Assembly: GCA_947243795.1 (NCBI GenBank)
Contig: OX365935.1
Span: 310,001 to 374,000, forward strand
Source of the DNA: Saccharomyces uvarum
Lineage: Eukaryota > Ascomycota > Saccharomycetes > Saccharomycetales > Saccharomycetaceae
DNA: 64,000 nucleotides
Direction: 5' to 3'
The notes below the pieces were generated by a model. It did not search any database and had not been told where the DNA came from. It saw nothing but the letters and a program-made list of their open reading frames with translations. Positions 9,800-19,831 of the stretch are shown here, one piece after another. Both the position numbers and the translations under genes were made by a program. How positions within the stretch are numbered: the first letter of the stretch is position 1; each line of letters starts with the position of its first letter.

Positions 9800-10738
9800 A
9801 TGTCTGCGACTTTACAATACTCTACGAAAACTTTGTCTCTGAATACCGGTGCCAAAATTCCTCAAGTGGGTTTAGGTACGTGGCAATCGAAGAACAACGA
9901 TGCTTACAAGTCGGTTGTGGCTGCTTTGAAAGACGGCTATAGGCACGTCGACACTGCTGCTATTTACGGTAACGAAGACCAAGTCGGTCAAGCTATCAGA
10001 GACTCAGGTGTTCCTCGTGAAGAAATCTTTGTTACCACGAAGTTATGGTGTACGCAACATCACGAGCCTGCGAAGGCCCTAGATCAATCCTTAAAAAGAC
10101 TAGGATTGGACTACGTCGATTTGTATTTGATGCATTGGCCTGTCCGCTTAGATCCAAACTATATTAAAGATGGTCACATCTTGAGTTGCCCAACTAAAGA
10201 AGATGGCTCTCGTCCAGTAGATATCACCAACTGGAATTTCATCAAGACCTGGGAATTGATGCAAGAGCTGCCCAAAACCAATAAGGTAAAGGCGGTTGGT
10301 GTCTCCAACTTTTCTATAAACAACCTGAAGGACCTACTAGCATCTCCAGGTAATCAGCTTACGCCAGCTGCTAATCAAGTAGAGCTACACCCATTATTGC
10401 CCCAGAATGAGCTAATCGACTTTTGTAAGAGTAAAGGAATTATGATTGAAGCTTATTCCCCATTGGGTAGCACCAATGCTCCACTATTGAAAGAACCGGT
10501 GGTCCTTGAAATTGCCAAGAAAAACAATGTTCAACCAGGCCACGTGGTGATTAGCTGGCATGCGCAAAGAGGTTATGTTGTTTTGCCTAAATCCGTCAAT
10601 CCTGATAGAATCAAGACGAACCGTGAAGTGTTCACTTTATCCGACGAGGACTTTGAGGCTATAAACAATATCTCAAAGGAAAAGGGCGAAAAGAGAGTTG
10701 TCAATCCAGACTGGTATCCATTTGAAGCCTTTAAATAG
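9800..10738 (+). CDS. GCY1: Aldo-keto reductase / glycerol dehydrogenase Gcy1
   Basis: NADPH-dependent aldo-keto reductase that acts on glycerol/dihydroxyacetone and various carbonyls, implicated in an alternative route of glycerol breakdown. The 312-residue product forms a TIM barrel with the AKR tetrad D51, Y56, K81 and H112. The cofactor-binding motif VLPKSVNPDRIKTN contains K264. From memory it is roughly 87 percent identical to S. cerevisiae Gcy1, one of the clearer signs that this is another Saccharomyces lineage. The paralogue YPR1 is close in sequence, but the position next to RIO1 and PFY1 supports GCY1. The promoter holds Gal4-type and AGGGG elements. Confidence 0.96.
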   Translation: MSATLQYSTKTLSLNTGAKIPQVGLGTWQSKNNDAYKSVVAALKDGYRHVDTAAIYGNEDQVGQAIRDSGVPREEIFVTTKLWCTQHHEPAKALDQSLKRLGLDYVDLYLMHWPVRLDPNYIKDGHILSCPTKEDGSRPVDITNWNFIKTWELMQELPKTNKVKAVGVSNFSINNLKDLLASPGNQLTPAANQVELHPLLPQNELIDFCKSKGIMIEAYSPLGSTNAPLLKEPVVLEIAKKNNVQPGHVVISWHAQRGYVVLPKSVNPDRIKTNREVFTLSDEDFEAINNISKEKGEKRVVNPDWYPFEAFK

Positions 10739-10968
10739 GGTTTTCGAAACTATCAAGACATTCAGCTAAATTTTAAAAAAAATTATGTTTTTTATTTCAA
10801 ATATGTTTCGTAAATATGATAAATACCAGGATGTGACTATATATGAAAATTGCGCCTTTTACATAGTAAGTAGCACCAATCAATAATATATCTGTTAAAT
10901 GGGAAGCGAAACCCTCCCCATATGCCTGAAGAAATGAAATGTCAAGCAACGAGAATATACCTTAACAA

Positions 10969-11550
10969 TCAGTATTGAACGCCGATCAAGTAATCAGCCA
11001 ATTGTTCAACGATCTTAGTGGCTTCACCGGCTTGTACAGTTGGTGGGTAGTGTGCAATTATAACCGTTTGCTTTGTTCTTACACAAATAACACCTTCGGC
11101 ATCATGTCTACCATAGATACTTCTCTCGTCTGCTCTTAGCAACATAAACTTTTGGCCTTGGATGTGCAAACCATTGCTTTGTAAACCGCCTGGGTTGTCG
11201 AAACCTTGAACGATTTCTCCAATTTCGTTTGGTTGTAAAGATAAGCCACCGGAAGTAGCCCAAATAGCATCACCCGCTCTTGAGAAAATGACAGCTTTGT
11301 CAACTTTACCGGTTCCTATTAAGTTATCAGTGTATGCTAATCAAAAAAAGCTAAAAAGAAATCTCATTCGGAGATTTCATGAAATCTTTTTTTCAGTCTG
11401 GTTAGTAATTGATTCTCTGTGAACAACTCTCGAACACATGACGCTCGAAGCGTTAACAAAAGTCGAGCATGGTACACTCAGGCTCAATGCTCAACTCTTT
11501 CTTGCTTAATCAAGCATCAATTGGCTCTTTCACATACCTTGCCAAGACAT
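10969..11550 (-). CDS. PFY1: Profilin, spliced (two exons)
   Basis: Profilin binds actin monomers, exchanges their nucleotide and delivers them to formins through polyproline; it also binds PIP2. Exon 1 is 11550-11538 (13 bases, encoding MSWQ plus one base) and exon 2 is 11336-10969. Joined, they give 126 residues, the normal yeast profilin length, ending in ADYLIGVQY. The typical N-terminal MSWQAYTDNL and the [12 protein letters not shown] and PPTVQAGEA segments are present. The start is fixed by MSWQ, which is highly conserved, and by the GTATGT site directly after it. The intron lies at the same place as in S. cerevisiae as I recall it. GCY1 converges on this gene. Confidence 0.97.
11337..11537 (-). 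other. PFY1 intron (201 bp)
   Basis: The 5' splice site is GTATGT at 11537-11532. The branch site TACTAAC lies at 11407-11401, with the branch A at 11402. The 3' splice site used for the profilin frame is TAG ending at 11337, 65 bases after the branch point. A second TAG ends at 11351. Between branch point and acceptor lie two overlapping inverted repeats (11359-11377 and 11372-11387). Confidence 0.95.
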
Positions 11551-11851
11551 CTTTTGCAGTTGAAGTTGTGTATATAAGCGTATATAAGCTATCTTATCAA
11601 ACATTTACTAAGGATCACACAACTATTTTAAAAAGGAAGGAAAAGGGTCAGTTGTCCTTTAAAAGAAAAAAATATGCGTACGGGGGCGGGTAATGATATT
11701 CGTACAAAAATATTTTCTCAAAAATACATCACTATTAAGGCATGGTGCTCCCCAGTAATGGTGTGATCTTTGTTAAAAACTGTTACAGTACGTCGCTCCT
11801 CTATTTCTTTGTCATCTTACATAGTGATATATACACAAACAACCCGCTTCT
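11551..11851. other. PFY1 promoter and LEO1 3' region
   Basis: This 301-bp spacer lies between two minus-strand genes. TATATAAG repeats near 11571-11588 lie just upstream of the PFY1 start. Nothing else was recognised. Confidence 0.4.
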
Positions 11852-13198
11852 CTAGTCCTCATCTTCGTCGTCCTCAATGACGGCGACCCTTCTTCTCTTG
11901 CTCTCGTTACTATCATCATCTCCTCCTTCCTCTTTGTACATCGCTGCACCTTCTCTTTTCAAGTTTCTTAAGCGTGCCGCATTGTCTTCATCGGCTTCTT
12001 CTTCTTCCTCTTCCTCCTCGTTGTCATCATCGTCATCAAATTCAGCCTCCTCTTCTTCATCATCATCGACTAAAAAATCGTCTTCTTCGTACTCGTTTCT
12101 TCTGGTGGCTCCATAAGCAGTAGGGGAGCTCTGCTTTCTGAATGCAGTTTCAAAACCAACATCTGGAGATTCTTGTTTCTCTTTTTCTTTGAGTTGTCTT
12201 TTCCTTCTGTCTCTTAAGATTTGGCTTTGTTTCTTTTCCAGTTCTCTTTTTTCTACTTCAGGATCCATATTGATAATGTATGTACCAGGACCTTGGTTTT
12301 GTCTTTGGTTCTTTCTTACAACAGCTTTACTCAACTTCTGATGTATTTTCGAACTGGTGGATGTTGGAATAAACATTAATGTCTTGTTAATTTCGCCTCC
12401 TTCGTAGCATTGCATTAGTTCTTGTTGGTCATGCGACAGCGTTAAAAATGTATTGCTTGTATCATTGACCAATATGTCCGTATACTCTTCACCAACTTTC
12501 AGAGAATATGAACCATCCGACCATTGGACAATTTGTGTATTCGATTCTTTAAAAACATGTTGGTCATTGTCACGGGAATATCTCCATCTAACTGTGTTTT
12601 CATCAATAAGACGGTCATCCAGTTGGTCTTCCTTAGAGATTGAATTGTTGGCTCTTTCGTTAACCTTGGCCTCAAAGCTTGGAGGGTCAAACGGAATTGG
12701 ATCAATCGTTAGAAAGTTAGGAATTCTAGCATAAAAAATTTCGTTATGAGACACCGTTTCATTTACATTGGCCTTACTTGGAATAATATGTCTAACAAGT
12801 TCTACATTCTCTTCTTTAAAAGTATGTGTGGCCTCATCTTGGTCAGAAAAGTCATTAGCATCTTCGCCATAAAATTTCCGTGTATACATGGCTTGCTCTT
12901 CTGCTTCATCATCGTCCAATCCGAGACTTTCTCTGTGATGATCTCTATGGTTGGCACTCTCCTCATCACTATTAATATTTTCATTCTCTGACTCCTTCTC
13001 GTCATCATCATCATCTCCAAATAAATCGTCTAATTCCGCTTCTTCCTCTTCTTCCTCTTCGTCTTGGTTGTTTACTTTTTCATCGTTATTATCTTGTGTG
13101 ACATCTGGTTTTTCGTCAATTGTATTATTAGGAGTTACTCCTAAGTCGCCAACAGCCTGCTCATTCTGCGATTGACCTACCGGTGTTTCAGATGACAT
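11852..13198 (-). CDS. LEO1: Paf1 complex subunit Leo1
   Basis: Subunit of the Paf1 elongation complex that travels with RNA polymerase II and promotes histone H2B ubiquitination and H3 methylation. Starting from the first in-frame ATG (13198; MSSETPVGQ), the product is 448 residues. Residues 40-100 are very acidic and Ser/Asp/Glu-rich. The conserved Leo1 core, which dimerises with Paf1, spans about 125-330 and includes the NVELVRHIIPSKANVNET and ARIPNFLTIDPIPFDP segments. A basic helix follows, and the C-terminus is again acidic, ending VIEDDEDED. The frame is open for 20 more codons upstream but without an ATG, so I did not extend it. The acidic runs make long shadow frames on the other strand. 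Confidence 0.97.
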   Translation of the reverse strand: MSSETPVGQSQNEQAVGDLGVTPNNTIDEKPDVTQDNNDEKVNNQDEEEEEEEAELDDLFGDDDDDEKESENENINSDEESANHRDHHRESLGLDDDEAEEQAMYTRKFYGEDANDFSDQDEATHTFKEENVELVRHIIPSKANVNETVSHNEIFYARIPNFLTIDPIPFDPPSFEAKVNERANNSISKEDQLDDRLIDENTVRWRYSRDNDQHVFKESNTQIVQWSDGSYSLKVGEEYTDILVNDTSNTFLTLSHDQQELMQCYEGGEINKTLMFIPTSTSSKIHQKLSKAVVRKNQRQNQGPGTYIINMDPEVEKRELEKKQSQILRDRRKRQLKEKEKQESPDVGFETAFRKQSSPTAYGATRRNEYEEDDFLVDDDEEEEAEFDDDDDNEEEEEEEEADEDNAARLRNLKREGAAMYKEEGGDDDSNESKRRRVAVIEDDEDED

Positions 13199-13464
13199 CT
13201 TTATTATAATACAGTTTATCTTTGGCTTATTTTGGTTAGATGCGTCTGAAGTACGCAACGTTTACCCTTTAATAGCTCGCTTTACTTCAAGCTTTTTTTA
13301 TGTACTTGCTATGTTTCTAGTTTTTTTTGTTTTTCATTTTTTCTTTATGTTGAAGATAGTCACCCGTAACGATTGAATATGATGAAGCTTTGTATATAAC
13401 AATATGACTTTGGTGAACGTTTTTACATACTCTCTTTTATATCTGAATTATCTATAGGTCCCCG

Positions 13465-16400
13465 TTACTCCAAAATTCTTTTCAAAGGCTCAATATCAGC
13501 TTCTTGTCCTTGCTTGACGTATACCAGGAAATAAGGAGTTGCGGTATTGCCTTCATTAAAGTTGAAAACTTCCTCTTCTGGAACTTCACTAATGGTTTCG
13601 TCATTATATTTTCTCCAAACACCGTTCTGATTCCTGTCCTTAATATATATCCAGTAATGACCATAACTGGCTTCGCCTCGATGAATAAAAACAGAAAATA
13701 GTGAATATCCATATTCCTTAAAATCGTCAAATTGATGGCTTATTTTATCCTCCAAACTGTTTATATCATTGTATAAACTCATCAATTCATCATCAATATC
13801 AGTAACCTTATTTTTCAACGTCTTTATCACATTTTTCTTATCTTCAGTATTCAAAACTGTATTCTCTACAATACTTGATTCTAACAGTTTAATGGTTTCT
13901 AAGAATGCATCCTTTCTTGTTAATCCTGATCCATCGCGATTCAATAGCTCCCTTTGTCTGTTTTTCATATCTTTCGATTTTTGTTTTAATTGTTCTGTTT
14001 CTTCTTTTTTAGCTAACAAAGTAAGATTATCTGTATCAGCGTATCTGTCCATGTAAATAACTTCCTTGAACGGCAAGGGCTCAATGGATTTAAATGGCAT
14101 GAACCTCTCACGATCGTAATAAACTCTTTGAATTTGCACTTGCAAAATAGTAGGGAATGTTGTAACGGCGACTGTACGTTTAACATCCCCGTACTCTTCC
14201 ATTGTCAAATATTCATCTCTAAAATAAGAATCAAATGCGTCATAAATATCCTTAGGATGATCACCAATATTTACCAATAACGAGAGAAACCTTTCAACTT
14301 TTGTACGAACTTTATCCGTTGCGGATAACGGAACAATACATTGTTTGGTAGTACCATAAAACAGCTGTTTGATTAAGTCATATTGCTCATTATCTTCATC
14401 ATATCTAATAGGTTCTGAACCACTTTCTATTTGAAACAACACATTCCCTATACATTCAGTAACATCTTGTTGTCTACCCATTTCCAAAGCATTTTCCAAT
14501 TGATCTGAACTAATTTTTGCCACACGCGTAGGTGACGCCAAATCTGTGGCATCGTCGCTCATAATTATTTCAACGTCATTCGATTCGGTCTTTTCATCAT
14601 TGTTCTCACCTTTGACATCACCGTTGGTGTTTTCATCCACTTCCAAATCAATTAAAATTGGATCCTGTTCGTTTATAGCATTTGCTGCTCGGGCTTCTTC
14701 CTCTTTCAAAATTGTGGCGCCGTTGCTTTCTTTATTACCTTCCACTTCAAACTCTACTTCGACATTACTTGGGGCAAAGGCTAGATAGGCCAGTTCTTTT
14801 GAGGGAGTTACGCATCTTTCCTGCGAATGTACCATTGCATAAAAAAGATTGCGAAGTTGATGTATGAACTGGATAGATCTTTCCACTTCACCTTCACTGA
14901 TTTCCCTCCCACCAACTCTTCGAACATGCTCACTATTAGAGAGATGGTCATTGAAATTGTTTAGTGTCTTTTGGTAATTCAATATATAACTTCTTAGCGG
15001 CGCAATAGAAAAATAATATTGCAACAAAGAATTTAAATAACAGGTATTTCCAATGTTATTAATACCTGTTGGCCAATTTTCTGGAGGCAAAGAATTTGGA
15101 TCTATTGTACCAGTTAGTAGAAAATTGGTGATTAAATTTGAATTTCTTTCTATACCGATTTTAGTCAACGCTGCCTTCAAAATAAGAAATTGGTCCGGCT
15201 CATAAACATTTTCATCAAACCACTTTCCTTTAAAAATTTTCAAAATAGTTTCATCAGAAGCATTTTCGTTGACTTGAAGAAGCTTTAATGCCTCTTGATA
15301 ATCAAGTTTTTCTGGACCATAATAATTTTGAAATTGTGGACATTCATCTGTTAAAAAATTGAATAAGTCGAGACTCCTCTTACTGATAGCAATGGTGTAA
15401 AGCGCTCTGTCACAATCCAATTTCAGTCCCGGTGAGTCATTGATCTTGATTGAATATGCAGTTTTTATAATATCTTCATCAACTGATTCATCAATTGCAA
15501 GCGTGTCATATGCTTGAGACAGGGCTCTGTACGGCTCATGGTCGACGTAAAACTTTAGTTTGTCAGATTTAGTATATTTTGCCAACAGTCTAAGAGCATT
15601 TTTCAAATTTGTTAAATGATTGGAAGTTGCTTTGTTCTTGTTCGAAGTTTCAAATTTATATATAGACAGCAAAGTCGCTTCATTCAACTCGGCAATATCG
15701 TAATCCTTTGGGTCAATTTTGAAAACCATTAAAGCGTTTTCTAAAGCTTCCTGACCAATAATGTCCTGTTTCCCGCAATAAGCAATTATTTGATAGGCGC
15801 CCTTCCTATTTGCAATATAAGTCAATGCGTCAAAATATAATCCAATGTTCTCAGGATCGAGAGAGGATAACGCTTCATAATTTCTGATTATATCTCTATC
15901 AGTATAATAATGTGAAACGGAAAGATTAATAAAATGCGGTTCTGCGTCCAGGGGCGAATGTGCTTGTTCGTTGAAATTTAGTAAAATTCTTGCTCTCGAT
16001 TCTCCTAACAATTGAAACCATGGTAATATAGAAAAAGAAGTTTGTATGGAAGATAATCCCTTGACACTTTTGGTGTTTTCCAGAAGGGAATTGGGTGCCA
16101 ATAACGAAGCGGATAATTGACCCCAGAATATTAGTTGCAGACACTTTCTCACATATGATTCTCGAATCTTCCTGATCTTCCAATCACCTACATAATCCAC
16201 CATATCAGGAGGAACATATTCGGTAAATGATTCGTTTGTTTCTTCATCAATTTCTGAGCTGGCTTGAAATCCATATTTCGATGTTAACCACTCAGGATTT
16301 AGGTGTGTGTTTAAAACTATATTTCCTGAGTCAATAGTCTTTATAGGGTCAGCAGTGCTTTTCCTTGCCAAAGGTCCTTTGAATATTTTAAAGAGTGTGT

Positions 16401-17274
16401 AGAAGCAATCAGGCTGGGATGGTATTTCATTCTCGTTCAGTGATTCATTTTCTAGACACACATCATTGTATCTTTTTTGAATGGCGGCTGTTGTAAAGCT
16501 GTCGCGTTCTTCGGGTGAATCAAATTCAGGGTTAAAGATTTCAATTAAGATCAGTTTATTGGTGTCATCAGAAACATAGATACCATAATCCTTTAAATTT
16601 GGATCAGAAGAATCAAAAGTTGACAAATCTGCTAGGTCATATTCATGCAAATGGTCGAGTGCGTGAAATTGAGTAACACCCACGTGCTTTTTCAACCGTT
16701 CCAATTCTTGACGGATCTTCACAGTGACTTTCAGATGATAAATGGGAATTTTAACAATATCATCAAAACCTGCAATTTGCTGTTCCGTTAATGAAGGATT
16801 CAAAATGACAGCCTGTAAGACTTGTATCTTGTTGTATTGTGGACACGAGATAGAATCGTATTCAGTTTTGGTTTGAAGGACCACTTGATCAGTTAATGAG
16901 CCTAATGCATTTGGACGGATTCTGCTTCTAAAGTTCGAGTAAGAAAGCATAGACTTCTTTAAGATACCAGACATTTGCAGACCCATCTCTATTACGCTTG
17001 GATCCGTAGAGTTAAGAAAGGCGGTATCACAAAGTATATCATCCAAAAGTCTGTCGGATGTTTTCAAAGGTAAATAGGTGGCAATATCTGGATACAGTAA
17101 ATGCTTTCCATCGTCAACATCCACACGAGTTGACTGTTGGCTTGCACTTGCTTCATATAGTGGGCAGTCATTTATAGAACTAGTGTTGTCAACAGTATGG
17201 TTTTTTTCGTGATTAGATAGTTGATTTTGATCGCTCTTGATTGCATTTTGAAGCTCATTATCTTCGTTTGGCAT
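13465..17274 (-). CDS. UBP2: Ubiquitin-specific protease Ubp2
   Basis: Large deubiquitinase of the USP/UCH-2 family that trims K63-linked ubiquitin chains and opposes the Rsp5 ligase in membrane-protein sorting. The product is 1,269 residues. The long N-terminal part (about 1-740) is family-specific. The Cys box GINNIGNTCYLNSLLQYY places the nucleophile at C745, the same number as in S. cerevisiae. The His box GHYWIYIKD gives H1206, followed by YNDETISEV. Between the two boxes is an acidic insertion and a coiled segment near 1100-1180. Ubp2 binds Rsp5 through Rup1, which is encoded about 26 kb away in this window. Confidence 0.98.
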   Translation of the reverse strand: MPNEDNELQNAIKSDQNQLSNHEKNHTVDNTSSINDCPLYEASASQQSTRVDVDDGKHLLYPDIATYLPLKTSDRLLDDILCDTAFLNSTDPSVIEMGLQMSGILKKSMLSYSNFRSRIRPNALGSLTDQVVLQTKTEYDSISCPQYNKIQVLQAVILNPSLTEQQIAGFDDIVKIPIYHLKVTVKIRQELERLKKHVGVTQFHALDHLHEYDLADLSTFDSSDPNLKDYGIYVSDDTNKLILIEIFNPEFDSPEERDSFTTAAIQKRYNDVCLENESLNENEIPSQPDCFYTLFKIFKGPLARKSTADPIKTIDSGNIVLNTHLNPEWLTSKYGFQASSEIDEETNESFTEYVPPDMVDYVGDWKIRKIRESYVRKCLQLIFWGQLSASLLAPNSLLENTKSVKGLSSIQTSFSILPWFQLLGESRARILLNFNEQAHSPLDAEPHFINLSVSHYYTDRDIIRNYEALSSLDPENIGLYFDALTYIANRKGAYQIIAYCGKQDIIGQEALENALMVFKIDPKDYDIAELNEATLLSIYKFETSNKNKATSNHLTNLKNALRLLAKYTKSDKLKFYVDHEPYRALSQAYDTLAIDESVDEDIIKTAYSIKINDSPGLKLDCDRALYTIAISKRSLDLFNFLTDECPQFQNYYGPEKLDYQEALKLLQVNENASDETILKIFKGKWFDENVYEPDQFLILKAALTKIGIERNSNLITNFLLTGTIDPNSLPPENWPTGINNIGNTCYLNSLLQYYFSIAPLRSYILNYQKTLNNFNDHLSNSEHVRRVGGREISEGEVERSIQFIHQLRNLFYAMVHSQERCVTPSKELAYLAFAPSNVEVEFEVEGNKESNGATILKEEEARAANAINEQDPILIDLEVDENTNGDVKGENNDEKTESNDVEIIMSDDATDLASPTRVAKISSDQLENALEMGRQQDVTECIGNVLFQIESGSEPIRYDEDNEQYDLIKQLFYGTTKQCIVPLSATDKVRTKVERFLSLLVNIGDHPKDIYDAFDSYFRDEYLTMEEYGDVKRTVAVTTFPTILQVQIQRVYYDRERFMPFKSIEPLPFKEVIYMDRYADTDNLTLLAKKEETEQLKQKSKDMKNRQRELLNRDGSGLTRKDAFLETIKLLESSIVENTVLNTEDKKNVIKTLKNKVTDIDDELMSLYNDINSLEDKISHQFDDFKEYGYSLFSVFIHRGEASYGHYWIYIKDRNQNGVWRKYNDETISEVPEEEVFNFNEGNTATPYFLVYVKQGQEADIEPLKRILE

Positions 17275-17664
17275 TTCCCCAATCCTTTTTTATCTTGAGA
17301 AAGAAATTTTCCAGTAAATTACCCTATAATCAATAGTAGCCTCCCAATTGTGTACAAAGTCCTTTTAATGGCAAGTTGCTCGTTTTCCAAAGCGTGTATA
17401 TTGAATTTACTTTACTTGTCTGTTGTTCTTAGTTAGAGATCTAGTTTGTACTCACCCTTATAGACACGAACCCATACCCCACACCTAATAATTATAGACA
17501 GTATTATTACTCTTGTCATATTGGTCATACTGGCATTAAATGTATATGAACGCTACAAAATTTTATAAACAATAGCTTGATTCAAGAACTGTCCGAACTT
17601 TTTCCACCTCCTCTCCCCCTCTTCTTTCAGTGGACGAGGCAATCCTTCCGCGCTACTTCCCTAT
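17275..17664. other. UBP2 promoter and COQ7 3' region
   Basis: This 390-bp spacer between two minus-strand genes is AT-rich. I see no strong factor site, RNA gene or repeat. Confidence 0.4.
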
Positions 17665-18366
17665 TTAAATTCTCTCAGCACTCCAGATGGCAACTCTACA
17701 AATAGTTTTGATACCCTTAGTGATAACTGTATAGGGAATTGCCATGTAAGAATTATGCTTGATAGCTGTATCTAAATGCTCCAATTCATCGTCCCGAAAT
17801 TGCTGGATGGTAGAAGTCAACGATCGGACTTCCTCACTTGGGCCCTTCGTTCCGTCGGTTCTTTCCAGATCGAATTGGTTGGCCAAGTTTCGCAATTGGC
17901 CGTTGTAGTGGCCCCCAATGACCGTTTCGACAGCTTCAGTACACGCCATCGCGGCTTCTGGAGAAATCAATGCGGTACCAGCCCCCATTGCAAAGGCTCC
18001 TACTTTCCAAAATGGCGTTAATAAGGAGGGCCTCACTCTCCTTTTCAGCTGCAAGTTGTTGAACGTGTTATGGTGATGAACCTCTTGATCCCACATGTGC
18101 TTTAATACAGGTTTCAAATGAGGAAATTTATGAGCCAATACGAAGTACTGGCCAGCGTAGATGTAGTCTGCGCCCAACTCACCGGCTTGGTCGACACGAA
18201 TAACGCGATCTAAGAACGCAGCTTGTGCGTCGGATAAATTCTCGGACTTGGGAGCATGTTCTGATTTTTCGGCAAGCTTTGTTGAAGTGGGTTCTGTTAT
18301 CATTAAAGATGACAGGACAGAAAAACTCCGACTAGCTGGCCTGAAGACTGAAACTCGAGACAACAT
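17665..18366 (-). CDS. COQ7: Demethoxyubiquinone hydroxylase Coq7 (Cat5)
   Basis: Di-iron hydroxylase of the inner mitochondrial membrane that catalyses the penultimate step of ubiquinone synthesis, demethoxy-Q to demethyl-Q, within the CoQ synthome. The 233-residue product has an N-terminal basic presequence (MLSRVSVFRPASRSFSVLSS) for mitochondrial import. The four-helix di-iron site is readable: E63 in DQAGELGADY, E95 and H98 in EVHH, E147 in the EAVETVIGGHY helix, and E194 and H197 in DELEH. Length and start match S. cerevisiae Coq7 as I recall it. The gene is upstream of UBP2 in tandem on the same strand. Confidence 0.98.
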   Translation of the reverse strand: MLSRVSVFRPASRSFSVLSSLMITEPTSTKLAEKSEHAPKSENLSDAQAAFLDRVIRVDQAGELGADYIYAGQYFVLAHKFPHLKPVLKHMWDQEVHHHNTFNNLQLKRRVRPSLLTPFWKVGAFAMGAGTALISPEAAMACTEAVETVIGGHYNGQLRNLANQFDLERTDGTKGPSEEVRSLTSTIQQFRDDELEHLDTAIKHNSYMAIPYTVITKGIKTICRVAIWSAERI

Positions 18367-18589
18367 GGTTTGAGCGTGTCTCTTTACGTGTACAGGATAT
18401 GGTCAAGTCGTTCAATATTGACTTGAAAGATTTAGAATGTTAAATCTCCACTCACGAATTTCTAATCTTTAAAAATAATGAAGCCTGTTACATCCTGCTA
18501 TTGTTTTTTTTCCCTGAAAATCTCGTTTATATGAAAAATATACAAAGGGCGTTATGTGAAGGAAAAATAAGTAAATACGTACAAAAGGA

Positions 18590-19315
18590 TTACTGCTTTC
18601 GAGACATTATGTTAGAGCCGTCATCCAACACATCTCTCCAGTCTGTTAGTTTGTACTCCATGTTTTTAGGATGGTATTGAGGATAGTGTGCCTCAATGAC
18701 CTCAATCAATTTGTCATGGAAGATTTTGTATCCTTCCCCTGAGAAGTGTAGTCCATCCGTCAGTAGGCTCTTCCAGGCATCACCGTCTATCTCTCGAAAC
18801 GCTTTATTCAAGTTCACGAAGGGGATTTTTTCGTCGTCGGCCAGCTTTGCTAACGCATCAGAATAGACTGTAAAGTTCTCGTTGGTACGCACATATCCGA
18901 GAGCTGTTTCGTCAGCCCTTGTTTTTTCCCACTTCTCTGTATCTACCAGTCCCGGGCCTATGATAATAGGAAGAACATGATGAGCTTTCATGGCAGACAC
19001 CATTTGGCCTATATTATCGACAAATTCTGGGAGAGGGACACATTGAGGGCCAGCTGAGCATGCATCGTTAGCACCGAAAAAGATGGTGGCCATGGCAATG
19101 TTGGACTCGTTGTGCAAGATTTTAGGAAGCACCTTTAATGCCCACTTGGAGGTGTACCCTTTGAATCCTCGCTGAAGAATGTCCATTTTTCTCGTATACT
19201 CGTTAACTAACGCGGCTCCAAGAGCATACTGATCTTTATCATCCTCTATAGGCCTAGTATTGAATGCGAATTCAGTGATGGAGTCCCCGAACAACAGAAA
19301 CTTCTTGTATTCCAT
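18590..19315 (-). CDS. IAH1: Isoamyl acetate-hydrolysing esterase Iah1
   Basis: SGNH/GDSL-family esterase that hydrolyses acetate esters such as isoamyl acetate and so opposes the Atf1 acyltransferase in yeast aroma balance. The product is 241 residues. Block I FGDSITE gives the nucleophile S12, block III GANDA gives N83, and block V DGLHFSGEGY gives D187 and H190; block II corresponds to RGFKGYTS near 49-56. From memory the S. cerevisiae protein ends at NIMS after 238 residues, while here three residues (RKQ) follow. No signal peptide is present, so a cytosolic enzyme is likely. It diverges from RGA1. Confidence 0.96.
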   Translation of the reverse strand: MEYKKFLLFGDSITEFAFNTRPIEDDKDQYALGAALVNEYTRKMDILQRGFKGYTSKWALKVLPKILHNESNIAMATIFFGANDACSAGPQCVPLPEFVDNIGQMVSAMKAHHVLPIIIGPGLVDTEKWEKTRADETALGYVRTNENFTVYSDALAKLADDEKIPFVNLNKAFREIDGDAWKSLLTDGLHFSGEGYKIFHDKLIEVIEAHYPQYHPKNMEYKLTDWRDVLDDGSNIMSRKQ

Positions 19316-19831
19316 GTTCCGCTACAATTTAATGCACGAAAATATTGATAATGCTCAAGCTACTTCTTTCTTTCAAGACATAGCTTCGTTCTTAAATAGC
19401 AAAACCAGAGATGTTAGAAAGGTGTAAAGTGCCCTTATTATTGCGCGCTTTATGCCGAATTAGGAAAAACTAGGAAAAAAAAATGCAGTTCTCGAGCAAA
19501 GATTTAACATTACCAACGTGTATTTTTCTCTATTGGTCTTGGTTGAGACTGGACTAGTCAAGCGGCTAACGATAGTGAACGTTTTTCCCACGGAGAGCAC
19601 TGCATAACCTGACGGATTTTGCCTACTAAGTCGAGTGTTTTAAGGACTGATCAGTCAACATTCTTGATCGATTTTCCAGTTGCTTAAAATAGAAAAAAAA
19701 TTGATCTTTATCATTGAGTTTCTGGGAAATAGAAAAGCATTGCGGATTTGATATCTTTCGTTATATTAGCTTTGTCTCCAAAATACGAATAGTGGGACAA
19801 GAAGGAGAGGTGGAGAAGAGAGTGTATCCAA
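19316..19831. other. Divergent intergenic region IAH1-RGA1
   Basis: A 516-bp promoter region. I see A-rich runs near 19478 and 19690 and an imperfect repeat around TGATCAGTCAA and TTGATCGAT at 19647-19675, but no confident factor site. Confidence 0.4.
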
